Assembly (NCBI RefSeq): GCF_000513095.1
Contig: NZ_BAUT01000001.1
Coordinates: 124,001 to 188,000, forward strand
Source of the DNA: Halalkalibacter wakoensis JCM 9140
Lineage (GTDB): Bacteria; Bacillota; Bacilli; Bacillales; Bacillaceae_D
DNA length: 64,000 nt
Direction of reading: 5' to 3'
The notes beneath the pieces are model-generated. The model was not told where the DNA came from, did not search any database, and saw only the letters and a list, made by a program, of their open reading frames with translations. Below, one piece after another: positions 36,102 through 45,348 of the stretch (its first letter is position 1; every line of letters starts with the position of its first letter). The translations under genes and the position numbers were made by a program.

Positions 36102-37265
36102 ATGAAAGTGAAAAAGTTTACAGCTAATACGATGCATGAAGCGATGAAGGAAATTCGTGCACAACTAGGCAACGATGCGGTGATCTTAAATTCAAAACAA
36201 ATTGAAACAGGTGGCTTTTTAGGCTTCTTTACAAAAAAACAAATTGAAGTCATTGCAGCAATAAGTCCACCTGTTACTAAACAACCGAGACCAATTCGAA
36301 AGCAGACTAATATTGATAGAGAAAGTGTCTATGAACGAGCAATTCCATCACCAAAAAGTCAAACAAAAATAGAAGAACCTTCACAACAACAATTGCTGCA
36401 AGAAATAAATCAGTTAAAAGAACTTGTTCAAGGAATCACTTCACAAGGTAAAAGCAAAGAAGAATACCCAGAGCCATTTCAAAAAATGGATAACCGACTT
36501 AAAGCTCAAGGGGTTACCGATGCCATTCGCTTACAAGTGATGACCGATTTAATGAAGAAATGGAATAAACGCTCTTTAGAGGAACGTACTGAAGCTGCTG
36601 TCACTCAAGACCTATATCATCATTTGCAACGTTTATTGACTCAATTTGATATGGGAGGTCTTTCTTTTGATAAAAAGGTAGTAAACATCGTTGGACCGAC
36701 AGGGGTTGGGAAAACAACAACCATTGCGAAATTATCTGCTCACTGTGTTTTGAAAAAGCAAAAGAAGGTTGCGCTAATTACAACGGATACGTACAGAATT
36801 GCTGCTGTGGAACAACTGCGAACGTATGCAAAAATTTTAAAAATTCCTTTAGAGGTAGTTTATACAATTGAGGATTTTAGAAAAGCTATTCAGCAATTTA
36901 AGAATTATGATTTGATTTTAGTGGATTCAGCTGGAAGGAACTTTCGCAATAAACTTTATGTTGAGGAACTTTCCAAGATCATTGACTTTGAACATGATGC
37001 GAGTACGTATTTAATCCTTTCCTTAACTTCTAAGTTTGAAGATATGAAAAACATTATTAATCAATTCGATTTAATCCCGATTCACCAAGTTATTTTAACG
37101 AAACAGGATGAGACGAGTACGAACGGAGCAATGTTAAATATACCATTGGAGCTAAAGAAAGGCATTGCGTATGTGACGACAGGACAAAATGTCCCAGATG
37201 ATATTGTCCAAGCATCCATTCCTTATTTGCTTGACCAAGTGCTTGAGGTGAAAAGTGGTGAGTGA
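36102..37265 (+). CDS. flhF: Flagellar SRP-like GTPase FlhF
   Basis: The 387-residue protein has a basic N-terminal domain (MKVKKFTANTMHEAMKEIRAQLGNDAVILNSKQI) and a C-terminal SRP-type GTPase. P-loop [33 protein letters not shown] and LVDSAGRNFRN are visible. FlhF positions the flagellum in polar species and affects number and pattern in Bacillus. It overlaps flhG by 8 bp. Confidence 0.96.
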   Translation: MKVKKFTANTMHEAMKEIRAQLGNDAVILNSKQIETGGFLGFFTKKQIEVIAAISPPVTKQPRPIRKQTNIDRESVYERAIPSPKSQTKIEEPSQQQLLQEINQLKELVQGITSQGKSKEEYPEPFQKMDNRLKAQGVTDAIRLQVMTDLMKKWNKRSLEERTEAAVTQDLYHHLQRLLTQFDMGGLSFDKKVVNIVGPTGVGKTTTIAKLSAHCVLKKQKKVALITTDTYRIAAVEQLRTYAKILKIPLEVVYTIEDFRKAIQQFKNYDLILVDSAGRNFRNKLYVEELSKIIDFEHDASTYLILSLTSKFEDMKNIINQFDLIPIHQVILTKQDETSTNGAMLNIPLELKKGIAYVTTGQNVPDDIVQASIPYLLDQVLEVKSGE

Positions 37266-38112
37266 TCAAGCTGAAAATTTACGGAAATTAATTGAAAGTA
37301 GCAACCAGAAACAATCAAAAGTTATTGCAATTGTTAGTGGAAAAGGCGGAGTGGGGAAATCAAATATTTGTCTTAATTTATCCATTAGTTTCGCTAATCT
37401 TGGCAACAGAGTAGCTATTATTGATTTAGATATCGGAATGGGTAATGTTGATGTTTTAATGGGTGTAACCCCTCGCTATCATTTAATGGATTTGTTTGAC
37501 CCTCAATTATCCATTTGGGATATTGTGGAGGAAAGTCCCCATGGTATATCCTATATTGGAGGGGGAGCTGGTTTTTCAACACTTGCAACCTTCAATGATG
37601 AGAAAATGAATCGTTTTTTCTCCCAAATGGAACTAATCGAGAAACATTATGATTACATTTTTTTAGATATGAGTGCAGGGGCTACGAAAGAAAGCCTTGA
37701 GTTTATTCTTGCTGCCCATGAAGTCTTTATTCTGACAACGCCGGAGCCGCCAGCGATGACCGATGCATACTCGATGTTGAAATTCATTTATTTACAAGAT
37801 CACGAAAAACCATTATATGTGATTGTGAACCGAGCTGAAACAGAAAAAGAGGGCTCAAGAACATTGAATAGTTTTAAACATGTAGCCAAGCAATTTCTAA
37901 AAAAAGATATCATCGAATTGGGATACGTTCCAGATGATAGTAATGTAACAAAAGCGGTTAAAGCTCAAGTCCCCCTTATCGTATGGAATGAGCAATCAAA
38001 AGCAAGTAAAGCGATTAAAGGGATTGCATCGTCCTATATCGGGGAAGAAAAAATAACTACAACCAAACTGAGCCAATTTATAAAAAATGTAAAAAATATT
38101 GGAATTAAATGA
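37258..38112 (+). CDS. flhG: MinD-like ATPase FlhG (YlxH)
   Basis: The ~284-residue ParA/MinD-family ATPase has the deviant Walker A SGKGGVGKSNICLNLS, then DLDIGMGNVDVLMG and the C-terminal membrane-targeting-like amphipathic tail. It partners with FlhF to control flagellar number and placement. The start is GTG 37258 (GAGGTG 7 nt upstream); GTG 37255 is a possible alternative. Confidence 0.94.
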   Translation: MSDQAENLRKLIESSNQKQSKVIAIVSGKGGVGKSNICLNLSISFANLGNRVAIIDLDIGMGNVDVLMGVTPRYHLMDLFDPQLSIWDIVEESPHGISYIGGGAGFSTLATFNDEKMNRFFSQMELIEKHYDYIFLDMSAGATKESLEFILAAHEVFILTTPEPPAMTDAYSMLKFIYLQDHEKPLYVIVNRAETEKEGSRTLNSFKHVAKQFLKKDIIELGYVPDDSNVTKAVKAQVPLIVWNEQSKASKAIKGIASSYIGEEKITTTKLSQFIKNVKNIGIK

Positions 38113-38142
38113 TAAACCTCATAGGAAAGTTGGGGATTGGTT

Positions 38143-39192
38143 ATGGTTGAATACATCAAAGTACTCGTTGTAGATGATTCAGCTTTTATGCGAAAAATCA
38201 TTTCCGAAATGCTGAATGACCATCCACGAATCCGAGTGATCGGTACAGCCAGAAACGGGAAAGACGCTTTAACAAAACGAGAAGAGCTACGTCCAGATGT
38301 GATAACACTTGATGTGGAAATGCCCATTATGAATGGGTTAGAAACATTAAAAATGATTATGGACAATGATCCTTGTTCTGTAGTTATGGTTAGCAGTACA
38401 ACAAAAGTAGGTGCTGAAAATACGTTACTCGCGATTGAGTACGGTGCTGTCGATTTTGTCACAAAACCGTCTGGTGCGATTTCGCTAGATATAGAGAAAG
38501 TGAAGGATTCACTAATTGATAAAATCATTCAAGCCTCTAAAGCAAATGTAAAACGAATTAACGTAGTGAAACCTCTTGAACGGAAAGAGGAAAGCAAAGT
38601 TAAGAATAAAACAAAATTAAAAAAAATGGTTGCAATTGGGACCTCAACGGGTGGCCCGAGAGCTTTAAAAGATGTTCTTACAAAGATCCCTGCAAAGTTT
38701 AATGCTCCCATTTTAATTGTTCAACATATGCCAGCTGGGTTTACAAAGTCTCTTGCAAATCGTTTAAATTCCCTTTCGAACATTCATGTAACGGAAGCAA
38801 AAGATGGTGATATAGTAAGAAATGGAGTTGCCTATATTGCACCTGGAGGGTACCATTTAGCTGTTAAAAAGGTAGCATCTGACTATGTCGTTCATATTCA
38901 TCAAGAGGAAGAGGCAAGGAGAGGGCATAGGCCGTCGGTTGATGTGATGTTTGAATCATTAGCTTCATTACCAGAAATTGAAACCATTGCAGTAATTATG
39001 ACGGGGATGGGAGCAGATGGTACCGAAGGTCTTATACATTTAAAACAAAAGACCTCCCATTGCTATGCTATCGTAGAATCAGAGGAGTCTTGTACAGTAT
39101 ATGGTATGCCAAAAGCAGCTATGCAAACTAGACTTGTTGATGAAAGAGTCCATGTTCAGCAAATTACAGAGCGTATTTTGAAGCGCTTCTAA
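38143..39192 (+). CDS. cheB: Chemotaxis response regulator methylesterase CheB
   Basis: This 349-residue protein has an N-terminal receiver domain (VDDSAFMRKIISEML, DVEMPIMNGLETL) and a C-terminal methylesterase/glutamine deamidase domain. The catalytic triad is in AIGTSTGGPRALK (Ser), IVQHMPAGFT (His) and MGADGTEG (Asp). The start is ATG 38143 after GGGGA. CheB is normally phosphorylated by CheA, but cheA and cheW do not follow: cheC starts 13 bp downstream. Confidence 0.96.
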   Translation: MVEYIKVLVVDDSAFMRKIISEMLNDHPRIRVIGTARNGKDALTKREELRPDVITLDVEMPIMNGLETLKMIMDNDPCSVVMVSSTTKVGAENTLLAIEYGAVDFVTKPSGAISLDIEKVKDSLIDKIIQASKANVKRINVVKPLERKEESKVKNKTKLKKMVAIGTSTGGPRALKDVLTKIPAKFNAPILIVQHMPAGFTKSLANRLNSLSNIHVTEAKDGDIVRNGVAYIAPGGYHLAVKKVASDYVVHIHQEEEARRGHRPSVDVMFESLASLPEIETIAVIMTGMGADGTEGLIHLKQKTSHCYAIVESEESCTVYGMPKAAMQTRLVDERVHVQQITERILKRF

Positions 39193-39205
39193 AGGGGGAA
39201 ATTGG

Positions 39206-39841
39206 ATGGACTTTGCCAAAAAATTAAAACCGTATCAATTAGATGTCTTAAAGGAAATTGGAAATATAGGAGCTGGCCATGCTGCAACCGCCTTATCTCA
39301 GTTGTTAAACAAATCCATTGACATGAGTGTACCTTCAGTGCGAATCGTCTCATTTCAAGATTTACCTGACCAAGTTGGGGGTGCGGATACGAAAGTGGCA
39401 GCTATCTTTTTGCGAATTGATGGAGATGCGCCTGGGAGCATGTTCTTTATTTCTACGATTGAAGATACAGAAAAGCTTATACGTCAACTCATTAATAAGG
39501 AAGCCTTTCAATTGCAACAACCTCCTTTTGATGAAATGGGAGAGTCTGCTTTCCTAGAGGTAGGGAATATCCTTGCAGGATCTTACCTGTCTTCATTATC
39601 CGATTTTACGCAATTATCTTTGCAACCGTCTGTGCCAGGTTTTAGTGTGGATATGGCAGGAGCGATTTTAAGCTATGGTTTAATCTCTCTTTCTGAAGTG
39701 GGAGATTATGCGATTGTTATTGATACACAAATGATGGAACTTGAAGCTGAAAAGCCTATATCAGGCCATTTCTTTTTACTTCCTGATCCAGAATCATTTG
39801 AGATCATTTTTTCTGCTTTAGGGGTGGATCGACATGAGTGA
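39206..39841 (+). CDS. cheC: CheY-P phosphatase CheC
   Basis: This 211-residue protein has two phosphatase half-sites: [19 protein letters not shown] and [20 protein letters not shown], each with the E-x-x-N pair. CheC works in adaptation and is stimulated by CheD. The start is ATG 39206 after AAGGGGG. It overlaps cheD by 8 bp. Confidence 0.96.
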   Translation: MDFAKKLKPYQLDVLKEIGNIGAGHAATALSQLLNKSIDMSVPSVRIVSFQDLPDQVGGADTKVAAIFLRIDGDAPGSMFFISTIEDTEKLIRQLINKEAFQLQQPPFDEMGESAFLEVGNILAGSYLSSLSDFTQLSLQPSVPGFSVDMAGAILSYGLISLSEVGDYAIVIDTQMMELEAEKPISGHFFLLPDPESFEIIFSALGVDRHE

Positions 39842-40325
39842 GGTCATTAAAGTTGGAATGGCAGACTTACAAGTTGTTACCCCACCAAATACGATCCGAA
39901 CTTCTGGACTTGGCTCTTGTGTAGGGGTTGTAATTTATGACGATACTAGCCTAGTAGCAGGTATGGCACATGTCATGTTACCTACCTCATCCCTATCAAG
40001 ACAAGAAAAGACAAATGAAGCAAAGTACGCTGATACGGCAATTCCAGCTTTGCTCTTTGAAATGGAGAAACTGGGCATTCGTCATTATTCTTTAAAAGCA
40101 AAGATTGCAGGCGGTGCTCAGATGTTTTCTTTTTCAACAGGAAATAGTGATTTAATGAGAATAGGTCCTAGAAATGTCGAAGCAGTAAAGGAAAAGCTGA
40201 AAGAGTTACGCATTCCTCTTATTGCAGAAGATGTAGGTGGGAAGAGTGGAAGAACCATTGAGTTTAATCCAAAAACGAAATTGTTGAATATTCGTACCGT
40301 GAATAAAGGAACAACGGAAATATAG
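39834..40325 (+). CDS. cheD: Chemoreceptor glutamine deamidase CheD
   Basis: The 163-residue CheD converts receptor Gln residues and regulates CheC. The catalytic set is present: Thr23 and Cys29 in [13 protein letters not shown] and His46 in GMAHVML, matching the spacing known for the family. The start is ATG 39834, within the end of cheC. Confidence 0.96.
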   Translation: MSEVIKVGMADLQVVTPPNTIRTSGLGSCVGVVIYDDTSLVAGMAHVMLPTSSLSRQEKTNEAKYADTAIPALLFEMEKLGIRHYSLKAKIAGGAQMFSFSTGNSDLMRIGPRNVEAVKEKLKELRIPLIAEDVGGKSGRTIEFNPKTKLLNIRTVNKGTTEI

Positions 40326-40336
40326 TTTTTACATAA

Positions 40337-40350
40337 TAAAACCGGTTTTA
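40337..40350. promoter_or_regulatory. 14-bp perfect palindrome upstream of sigD
   Basis: TAAAACCGGTTTTA is perfectly self-complementary and lies in the 56-bp cheD-sigD gap. It has no loop suited to an RNA terminator, so a DNA-binding site is possible. No protein is assigned. Confidence 0.4.
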
Positions 40351-40381
40351 AAATGAAATGACTCTAAATGGAGGGTAATTT

Positions 40382-41165
40382 ATGGGACATGTAACAACAG
40401 TTGAAGATCAAGTACTTTGGGATAAATGGATGTTAGAGCGTAACCATATTGCTTGTGATGAATTGATTCGTCGTTATATGCCCCTTGTGAATTATCATGT
40501 ACAACGCATTGCAGTAGGGCTACCTAAAAGCGTTCAAAAAGAAGATTTAAAAAGTCATGGACTAATTGGTCTCTATGATGCATTAGAAAAATTTGATCCA
40601 GATAGGGATTTAAAATTTGATACGTATGCATCTTTTCGTATTAGAGGAGCCATTATTGATGGGTTGCGAAAGGAAGATTGGCTTCCAAGATCTATGCGTG
40701 ACAAAATTAAAAAGGTTGAATCTGCAACGGAAGAGTTAGAGCAAGAGTATGGCCGGTTTGTTTCAAGTGATGAAGTAGCGAATAAATTAAATATGGAACC
40801 ACAAGAGGTTGAACAAGTGATGATGGAATATGCTACTTCTGCGATTATGTCGATTGATGAAAAAACAAAAGAATCATCAAAAAAAGAAACGTATGCTTCT
40901 TTAATTGAAGATAAATGGACGAAATCACCGGAACAGCATTCAGAGGAGATTGAAACGAAAAAAGAATTAGCAGAAGTTATCAATCAACTTTCCGAAAAAG
41001 AAGCAATTGGTTATTAGCTTGTTTTATTTTGAAGAATTAACATTAACTGAAATTGGGCATATACTCGATTTATCAACGTCTCGCATTTCTCAAATACATT
41101 CAAAGTCTTTGTTTAAGTTACAACAGGTTACTAAAAAAAAGGTTTTAACACAGATAAGGATTTGA
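40382..41165 (+). CDS. sigD: RNA polymerase sigma factor SigD (motility), one frame break
   Basis: SigD (FliA type) drives late flagellar, chemotaxis and autolysin genes. Regions 2 and 3 are intact, including GLIGLYDALEKFDPDRDLKFDTYASFRIRGAIIDGLRKEDWLPRSMRDK. The frame breaks at 41001-41002: deleting one A restores NQLSEKEQLVISLFYFEELTLTEIGHILDLSTSRISQIHSK, the region 4 helix-turn-helix, and continues to TGA 41163-41165. About 260 residues results, as expected. As read, region 4 would be missing, so an assembly insertion is likely. The start is ATG 40382 after GGAGGG. Confidence 0.92.
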
Positions 41166-41170
41166 TCAAG

Positions 41171-42559
41171 ATGTGTATAGAGCATTATTTTGAGATCAAT
41201 ATAGCAAAAGATAAAATGAGAGCGTTTGTTATGGTGAAAGAAGAAATAGATAAGGCTGATAAACAACTAACTTCAGAAGACCTTCTTCAATATTTGCATT
41301 CCAATGGAATTACTTTCGGGATTGACTACGAAATGGTTGAAAAGATTATGGAAGTCAAAGAAATGGTGTCGACAAGCTATTTAGTAGCCTCAGGTGAGAG
41401 GCCGATGAATGGTGAAGCAGCTTACCTTTTGCCGATTAATCCCTTGATCAATAAATCTGGTCGAGAAGAAAGTGAAACCATTTCAAAATTAGACTTAAAG
41501 GACTTTCTGAAAATACCGTCTGTTTCTTCGGGAGAACAAGTTGCAAGGAAAATTTCTGCAACCTTAGGCTGTGATGGTACGAATGTACTAGGAGAAACAA
41601 TACCAGCAAAACCAGGGAAGGATTTTGTATTACGCCAAGGGAAAAATACCCGATTGGATGATGAAGAACAATCACTTATTTCTCTAATTAACGGACAAAT
41701 GAGCATTGAACGATATACGGTTCATGTTCACCCGACTTTTGAAGTAAATAGTGATGTATCTATGAAAACAGGGAATATATCGTTTATAGGGAATGTCTCG
41801 ATTAATGGAAATGTTCCTTCTGGATTTTCTGTACATGCGGGTGGAGATATTCGAGTTTCTGGAACAGTCGAATCTGCCACGTTAAAAGCTGGCGGGTCTA
41901 TTTATATAGGAGCAGGAATTGTTGGACAATCAAAATCTTTGATTGAGGCAAATGGAAATATTCAAACAACTTTTATAAACGAAGGAACCGTTAAAGCAAA
42001 AGGAAAAATTGAAGCAACCCAAGCGATTTTACATAGTCATTGTACATCATATCGTGTTGTATGCGTAGAAGGAAAAGGATTAATCGTTGGAGGTATTCTT
42101 TCTGCTCAAACAAGCATAGAAGCCAATGAAATTGGAAATGAAATGCAAACAAAAACAGAGTTATACATAGGTCCCAATGAAGAATCTGTCCGGCTAAAAA
42201 GAGAAAAGGAACAAGACTTAGTTCGAGCTAAAGATGAGTTTATGAAATTAGGGAAATTACTCAAAATTTATGTTGAACTAGAAAAAAGCGGGCGCGTTTT
42301 GCAAGGGAAAGAGAAGATTACAAAACTACGAGTGCAAAACTCTTTCCAACAAACAAAAAAAAGAATAGACGAGCTCGTGTCAAACGTAGAAGAAGAGAAT
42401 GATGAATGGGATAGCTCATTGCAATTTGTTCAAGCTACTGGGGCCATTTTTGCTAACGTTCATGTACAATTTGGAAAATATCGTCGTAATATAACAAAGA
42501 GATATCAGCATCCGTATATTTCTTTAATAGAAAATGAGATTGTGATAACAGGAGGGTAA
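41171..42559 (+). CDS. fapA: FapA (DUF342) family protein
   Basis: The ~462-residue protein has an N-terminal alpha/beta region and a central Gly-rich repeating beta segment (SVHAGGDIRVSGTVESATLKAGGSIYIGAGIVG...), predicted to form a right-handed beta-helix. A C-terminal coiled coil follows. This matches the DUF342/FapA family, one member of which blocks glucose-specific EIIA polar localisation in Vibrio. Its job in Bacillaceae is not known; location between sigD and swrB suggests motility control. The start is ATG 41171; TTG 41162 is an alternative that overlaps sigD. Confidence 0.85.
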   Translation: MCIEHYFEINIAKDKMRAFVMVKEEIDKADKQLTSEDLLQYLHSNGITFGIDYEMVEKIMEVKEMVSTSYLVASGERPMNGEAAYLLPINPLINKSGREESETISKLDLKDFLKIPSVSSGEQVARKISATLGCDGTNVLGETIPAKPGKDFVLRQGKNTRLDDEEQSLISLINGQMSIERYTVHVHPTFEVNSDVSMKTGNISFIGNVSINGNVPSGFSVHAGGDIRVSGTVESATLKAGGSIYIGAGIVGQSKSLIEANGNIQTTFINEGTVKAKGKIEATQAILHSHCTSYRVVCVEGKGLIVGGILSAQTSIEANEIGNEMQTKTELYIGPNEESVRLKREKEQDLVRAKDEFMKLGKLLKIYVELEKSGRVLQGKEKITKLRVQNSFQQTKKRIDELVSNVEEENDEWDSSLQFVQATGAIFANVHVQFGKYRRNITKRYQHPYISLIENEIVITGG

Positions 42560-42563
42560 CCTA

Positions 42564-42872
42564 ATGAGTTTACGTCCAATTGAAGTCCAAGGCTCGGTTC
42601 CTATTTCACAAAAAACAGGTAAGATTCAAGAACAGTTACAACAACGAGGACAAATAAGTCACGATCTATTAACGGAGCAACAAAAACAGCAAGAACAAAA
42701 AAGAAGAAAAAAAGTGAATGAGTCTGAAGGAAAAGAAAGAGTTCGACTTAATCAGGAAGATAAAAAGCAAAACCACCCAAAAAAGAAGAACAAAAAAAGA
42801 AAACAAGAAATAGAAGAACAAGAGAAAATAGATCATCCTTATAAAGGGAAGTTTATTGATTTTTCTGGTTAG
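42564..42872 (+). CDS. Lys/Gln-rich small protein, unknown
   Basis: This 102-residue, very hydrophilic and basic protein begins SLRPIEVQGSVPISQKTGKIQEQLQQRGQ and then becomes a Lys/Glu/Gln-rich segment without membrane helices. It ends GKFIDFSG. The start is ATG 42564, with GGAGGG just upstream. It lies between fapA and swrB in a conserved-looking cluster; homologous small ORFs occur here in other bacilli by position. No function is claimed. Confidence 0.7.
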   Translation: MSLRPIEVQGSVPISQKTGKIQEQLQQRGQISHDLLTEQQKQQEQKRRKKVNESEGKERVRLNQEDKKQNHPKKKNKKRKQEIEEQEKIDHPYKGKFIDFSG

Positions 42873-42884
42873 GAAAGGATACTT

Positions 42885-43367
42885 ATGACAACATTACTCG
42901 TCACAATTAGTTTGCTCTTGCATGCTTTTACGTTTCTATGGATTCTAACATTAATCAAACAACAACAAGCACGACCTTCTTCGAAAGACGAAGAAAAAAG
43001 AAAACAGGAAATAGAAGATTTACTTATTTCCTATACATTAGAGATGAAAGAAGAAAATGAGAAACTATTACGTCAATTGTCAAAAGACCATGAAAAGGAA
43101 ATGGAAAAGGATAAGCCGGTTCAAACTAGAACAGCAGAAACGGTAATGCCTAGCAGGGTTGTAAATCACAAAGAGCAAAAGGAAGAAGATAAATACAAAG
43201 ATTACTTACCACCAATGGTTGAGGATTCGAAAGAAGTAGAATTTCAGCAGTCAGAAACGGCAAACATCATTTCTCTTTCGAGGCAAGGATATAGTGCTGA
43301 AGAAATTGCCCAAAAATTGAACTTAGGCAAAGGTGAAGTAGAGCTAATGTTGAAATTTTATCGTTAA
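42885..43367 (+). CDS. swrB: SwrB-like membrane-anchored protein
   Basis: The 160-residue protein has one N-terminal membrane helix (about residues 3-24), a charged coiled-coil middle and a C-terminal helix-turn-helix-like module (NIISLSRQGYSAEEIAQKLNLGKGEVELMLKFYR). That architecture and its place directly before rpsB match SwrB (YlxL) of B. subtilis, which promotes FliM/FliG assembly and flagellar number. The start is ATG 42885 after AGGAAAGG. Confidence 0.82.
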   Translation: MTTLLVTISLLLHAFTFLWILTLIKQQQARPSSKDEEKRKQEIEDLLISYTLEMKEENEKLLRQLSKDHEKEMEKDKPVQTRTAETVMPSRVVNHKEQKEEDKYKDYLPPMVEDSKEVEFQQSETANIISLSRQGYSAEEIAQKLNLGKGEVELMLKFYR

Positions 43368-43380
43368 TGTCTAAATCTGT

Positions 43381-43409
43381 TTGCAACAAGACAATGGATA
43401 TGATATAGT
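43381..43409 (+). promoter_or_regulatory. SigA promoter for rpsB
   Basis: TTGCAA (43381-43386), a 17-bp spacer and TATAGT (43404-43409) give a good promoter starting 14 bp after the swrB stop. It separates the motility operon from the translation/lipid cluster. Confidence 0.75.
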
Positions 43410-43415
43410 AATCCA

Positions 43416-43513
43416 TGGTGTTAATCACACACGCCCTCTAATTTATGTGATGGTGCTGATTTATCAGTGTCGCATAGAGATGATGAGAGCGGAGGATAAA
43501 AAAAACCAATTTT
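43416..43513 (+). ncRNA. Structured 5' leader of rpsB (possible S2 leader)
   Basis: The ~100-nt leader contains ATCACA (43424-43429) pairing with TGTGAT (43446-43451), and the perfect short hairpin CTGAT-TT-ATCAG (43456-43467). Ribosomal-protein leaders upstream of rpsB are known in bacteria. The specific assignment to an S2-binding leader is inference. Confidence 0.45.
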
Positions 43514-43529
43514 AAAGGAGGTGTTTGAT

Positions 43530-44252
43530 GTGGCAGTAATCTCCATGAAGCAATTACTAGAAGCTGGGGTACACTTCGGTCACCAAACTCGTCGTTGGAA
43601 CCCTAAGATGGATCGCTACATCTTCACAGAAAGAAACGGTATTTACATTATTGACTTACAAAAGACAGTCAAAAAGGTTGAGGAAGCGTATAACTTTGTA
43701 CGTGACTTAGCAGCTGACGGAGGAAAAATCCTTTTCGTTGGTACGAAAAAGCAAGCTCAAGATTCTGTTAAAGAAGAAGCTGAGCGTTGTGGAATGTACT
43801 TCATTAACCAACGTTGGTTAGGTGGTACATTAACGAACTTTGAAACAATTCAAAAGCGTATTACTCGTCTTAAGAATCTAGAAAAGATGCAAGAAGACGG
43901 TACATTCGATGTTCTTCCTAAAAAAGAAGTTATTCTTCTTAAAAAGGAAATGGATCGTTTAGAGAAGTTCTTAGGCGGTATCAAGGATATGCAAGGAATT
44001 CCTGACGCACTTTTTGTTATTGATCCTCGTAAAGAGCGCATTGCAATTGCGGAAGCTCACAAGTTGAACATTCCAATTGTTGCGATTGTAGATACAAACT
44101 GTGACCCTGATGAAATTGATTATGTCATTCCAGGAAACGATGATGCAATTCGTGCTGTTAAACTTTTAACAGGTAAAATGGCTGATGCAGTTATCGAAGC
44201 TACTTCTGGTGAAGAAGAAGTAGAAGAAGTTGAAGAATCAACAACAGCTTAA
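43530..44252 (+). CDS. rpsB: 30S ribosomal protein S2
   Basis: The 240-residue uS2 contains [40 protein letters not shown] and the Glu-rich C-terminal tail typical of Bacillota. The start is GTG 43530, downstream of AAAGGAGGTG; the GTG at 43521 lies in that ribosome site. It has its own promoter and terminator. Confidence 0.98.
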   Translation: MAVISMKQLLEAGVHFGHQTRRWNPKMDRYIFTERNGIYIIDLQKTVKKVEEAYNFVRDLAADGGKILFVGTKKQAQDSVKEEAERCGMYFINQRWLGGTLTNFETIQKRITRLKNLEKMQEDGTFDVLPKKEVILLKKEMDRLEKFLGGIKDMQGIPDALFVIDPRKERIAIAEAHKLNIPIVAIVDTNCDPDEIDYVIPGNDDAIRAVKLLTGKMADAVIEATSGEEEVEEVEESTTA

Positions 44253-44264
44253 TTTCATTTACTC

Positions 44265-44307
44265 AAAAGGGTGGTAAAGGGGTATACCCTTTTACCACCT
44301 TTTTTTG
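44265..44307 (+). terminator. Intrinsic terminator after rpsB
   Basis: AAAAGGGTGGTAAAGGGGTA pairs with TACCCTTTTACCACCTTTT with one bulged G. A seven-T run follows. Confidence 0.93.
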
Positions 44308-44392
44308 TGAATTTAAGTTCAAAACAACAATGAAGTTTTGTTTATACGTTTATATACGTGTACATACTGACACTATTAAGGAGGCGTTTTAA

Positions 44393-45274
44393 ATGGCAGT
44401 AACAGCTAGTATGGTAAAAGAATTGCGTGAAAAAACAGGCGCAGGAATGATGGATTGTAAAAAGGCTTTAACAGAAACAAATGGTGACATGGAGAAAGCA
44501 GTCGATTTTCTTCGTGAAAAAGGAATTGCAAGTGCAGCGAAGAAAGCTGATCGTGTAGCTGCGGAAGGTCTTGCTCTTGTAAAATCAGAAGGAAACAAAG
44601 CGGTTATCGTTGAAGTTAACTCTGAAACAGATTTCGTTGCGAAAAATGAAAACTTCCAAAAACTAGTTGGAGATCTAGCTTCACACATTATTTCAAATGG
44701 ACCTGCTTCAGTTGAAGAAGCTTTAGAACAACCATTTGCAGAAGGTCAATCTGTTCAAGAATACATTAACGCTTCTATCGCGAAAATTGGCGAGAAGATT
44801 TCTCTTCGTCGTTTTGAAGTAGTAGAAAAAGAAGATGGCGATGCGTTTGGTGAGTACTTACATATGGGTGGACGCATTGGTGTTCTTACAGTTGTAGGTG
44901 GATCAAATGATGCTGAATTAGCAAAAGATGTTGCGATGCATGTCGCAGCAATTAACCCTACTTATGTATCACGTGATGAAGTATCACAAGAAGAAGTAGA
45001 GCGTGAGCGTGAAGTTCTTACACAACAAGCTCTTAATGAAGGAAAACCTGCAAATATCGTTGAAAAAATGGTAGAAGGACGTCTTTCAAAATACTTTGAG
45101 CAAGTTTGTCTACTTGACCAACCATTTGTAAAAGATGGCGATCAAAAAGTTGGGAAATACGTTCAAAACAAAGGTGCTAGTGTTAAGAGCTTTATCCGCT
45201 ATGAAGTTGGAGAAGGCATGGAGAAGCGCGAAGATAACTTTGCTGAAGAAGTAATGTCTCAAGTTAAAAAATAA
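44393..45274 (+). CDS. tsf: Elongation factor Ts
   Basis: The 293-residue guanine-nucleotide exchange factor of EF-Tu starts [28 protein letters not shown], includes [13 protein letters not shown], and ends in a coiled-coil region. The start is ATG 44393 after AAGGAGG. It has a terminator downstream. Confidence 0.98.
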   Translation: MAVTASMVKELREKTGAGMMDCKKALTETNGDMEKAVDFLREKGIASAAKKADRVAAEGLALVKSEGNKAVIVEVNSETDFVAKNENFQKLVGDLASHIISNGPASVEEALEQPFAEGQSVQEYINASIAKIGEKISLRRFEVVEKEDGDAFGEYLHMGGRIGVLTVVGGSNDAELAKDVAMHVAAINPTYVSRDEVSQEEVEREREVLTQQALNEGKPANIVEKMVEGRLSKYFEQVCLLDQPFVKDGDQKVGKYVQNKGASVKSFIRYEVGEGMEKREDNFAEEVMSQVKK

Positions 45275-45281
45275 TTTTTTT

Positions 45282-45305
45282 AGGGGCACAATGTGTCCCT
45301 TTTTT
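45282..45305 (+). terminator. Intrinsic terminator after tsf
   Basis: AGGGGCAC (45282-45289) pairs with GTGTCCCT (45293-45300) with one G-T pair, followed by TTTTT. An upstream A-run extends the stem. Confidence 0.9.
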
Positions 45306-45348
45306 AAAGAGAGAATACGAACAACTTCATCTCATGTCGGAGGTTTTC

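Noticed and set aside
38034-38528. 164-codon open frame on the minus strand opposite cheB
   Set aside because: It is the antisense shadow of flhG/cheB, with no ribosome site and Ser/Ile-rich composition typical of reverse-frame reading.
44341-44375. Repeated TTTATACG / TTTATATACGTG before tsf as an operator
   Set aside because: Only an imperfect, AT-rich repeat; it may simply include the tsf promoter.
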